DNA of 11,676 bases, from the NCBI GenBank assembly GCA_004555765.1, contig SFHG01000051.1, positions 1 to 11,676 on the forward strand. The letters are read 5' to 3'. Under the pieces are notes generated by a model. The model searched no databases. It had not been told where the DNA came from and saw only the letters and a list, made by a program, of their open reading frames with translations. Numbering within the stretch: position 1 is the first letter of the stretch; every line of letters begins with the position of its first letter. Position numbers and translations under genes: made by a program. The DNA comes from Bacteroidales bacterium. GTDB lineage: Bacteria; Bacteroidota; Bacteroidia; Bacteroidales; Porphyromonadaceae. Positions 11,644-11,676 of the stretch are shown here, one piece after another.

Positions 11644-11676
11644 TCCTATGAGCGACTGGGTTTCCCTCCTTTCCCA

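Noticed and set aside
11579..11676. Open minus-strand frame entering from the right edge and ending in the polymerase 3' end
   Set aside because: It is short, has no visible start, would overlap the polymerase gene antisense and would run against the operon; chance is sufficient.
1..11676. tRNA genes, CRISPR arrays, insertion sequences, integrase or attachment sites
   Set aside because: I looked for these and saw none: no cloverleaf with a proper acceptor stem and T-arm, no spaced repeats, no transposase or recombinase motifs.

Overview
The window looks like a piece of a small tailed bacteriophage of the phi29 type (short tail, linear genome with a protein covalently bound to each 5' end, replicated by a protein-primed family B DNA polymerase). 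The case rests on a recognisable polymerase, a basic terminal-protein candidate directly upstream of it, a phi29-type packaging ATPase, a tail knob, a portal of almost exactly the phi29 length, a small scaffold and a capsid protein. Strong AAGGAGG-type ribosome sites and UGA used only as stop suggest a host with standard-code, Firmicutes-like translation signals; no host can be named. The window is not a complete genome: the left edge cuts a gene, and the right edge ends in a short non-coding stretch without a recognisable terminal repeat.

Layout. The genes form two divergent blocks that meet at about 6801-6854. The left block (all minus strand, read from 6800 down to the left edge) is the late morphogenesis and lysis operon: packaging ATPase, tail knob, portal, a small collar-type protein, a two-helix holin, scaffold, major capsid protein, a 183-residue possible head fibre, and the first codons of another gene. 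Using phi29 gene numbers by analogy the order is 16 / 9-10-11 / 14 / 7-8-8.5. The phi29 sub-blocks are kept, but they are swapped and the ATPase comes first.

The right block (plus strand, 6822 to 11608) is the early operon. A clear sigma70-type promoter is followed by six small, tightly packed genes of unknown or positionally guessed function (66, 149, 69, 89, 117 and 105 residues; the last may be the single-strand binding protein), then a 203-base gene-free gap, then the terminal protein (245 residues) and the DNA polymerase (647 residues).

The most striking object is that gap (8693-8895). It folds on paper into an elaborate RNA: a perfect 9-bp hairpin with a GNRA (GCAA) tetraloop, immediately abutting a 15-position long-range stem (13 Watson-Crick pairs, one G-U, one mismatch) that encloses a multibranched core of about 122 nt and is followed by a T-rich tract. 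A weak promoter with an exact 17-bp spacer sits so that transcription would start at the foot of the first hairpin, and the implied RNA of about 180 nt is close in length to the 174-nt packaging RNA (pRNA) of phi29. It could be a pRNA analogue, or a leader or attenuator controlling terminal protein and polymerase; the sequence alone does not decide.

Other points worth a look: unusual active-site motifs in the polymerase (motif A ends QSHP where phi29 has SLYP; Exo II has Glu for Asp), a non-canonical Walker A in the ATPase, inverted repeats in the divergent region and between ATPase and knob genes, a 10-mer (TTACCGATTT) found three times, and an AT-rich gene at the left edge.
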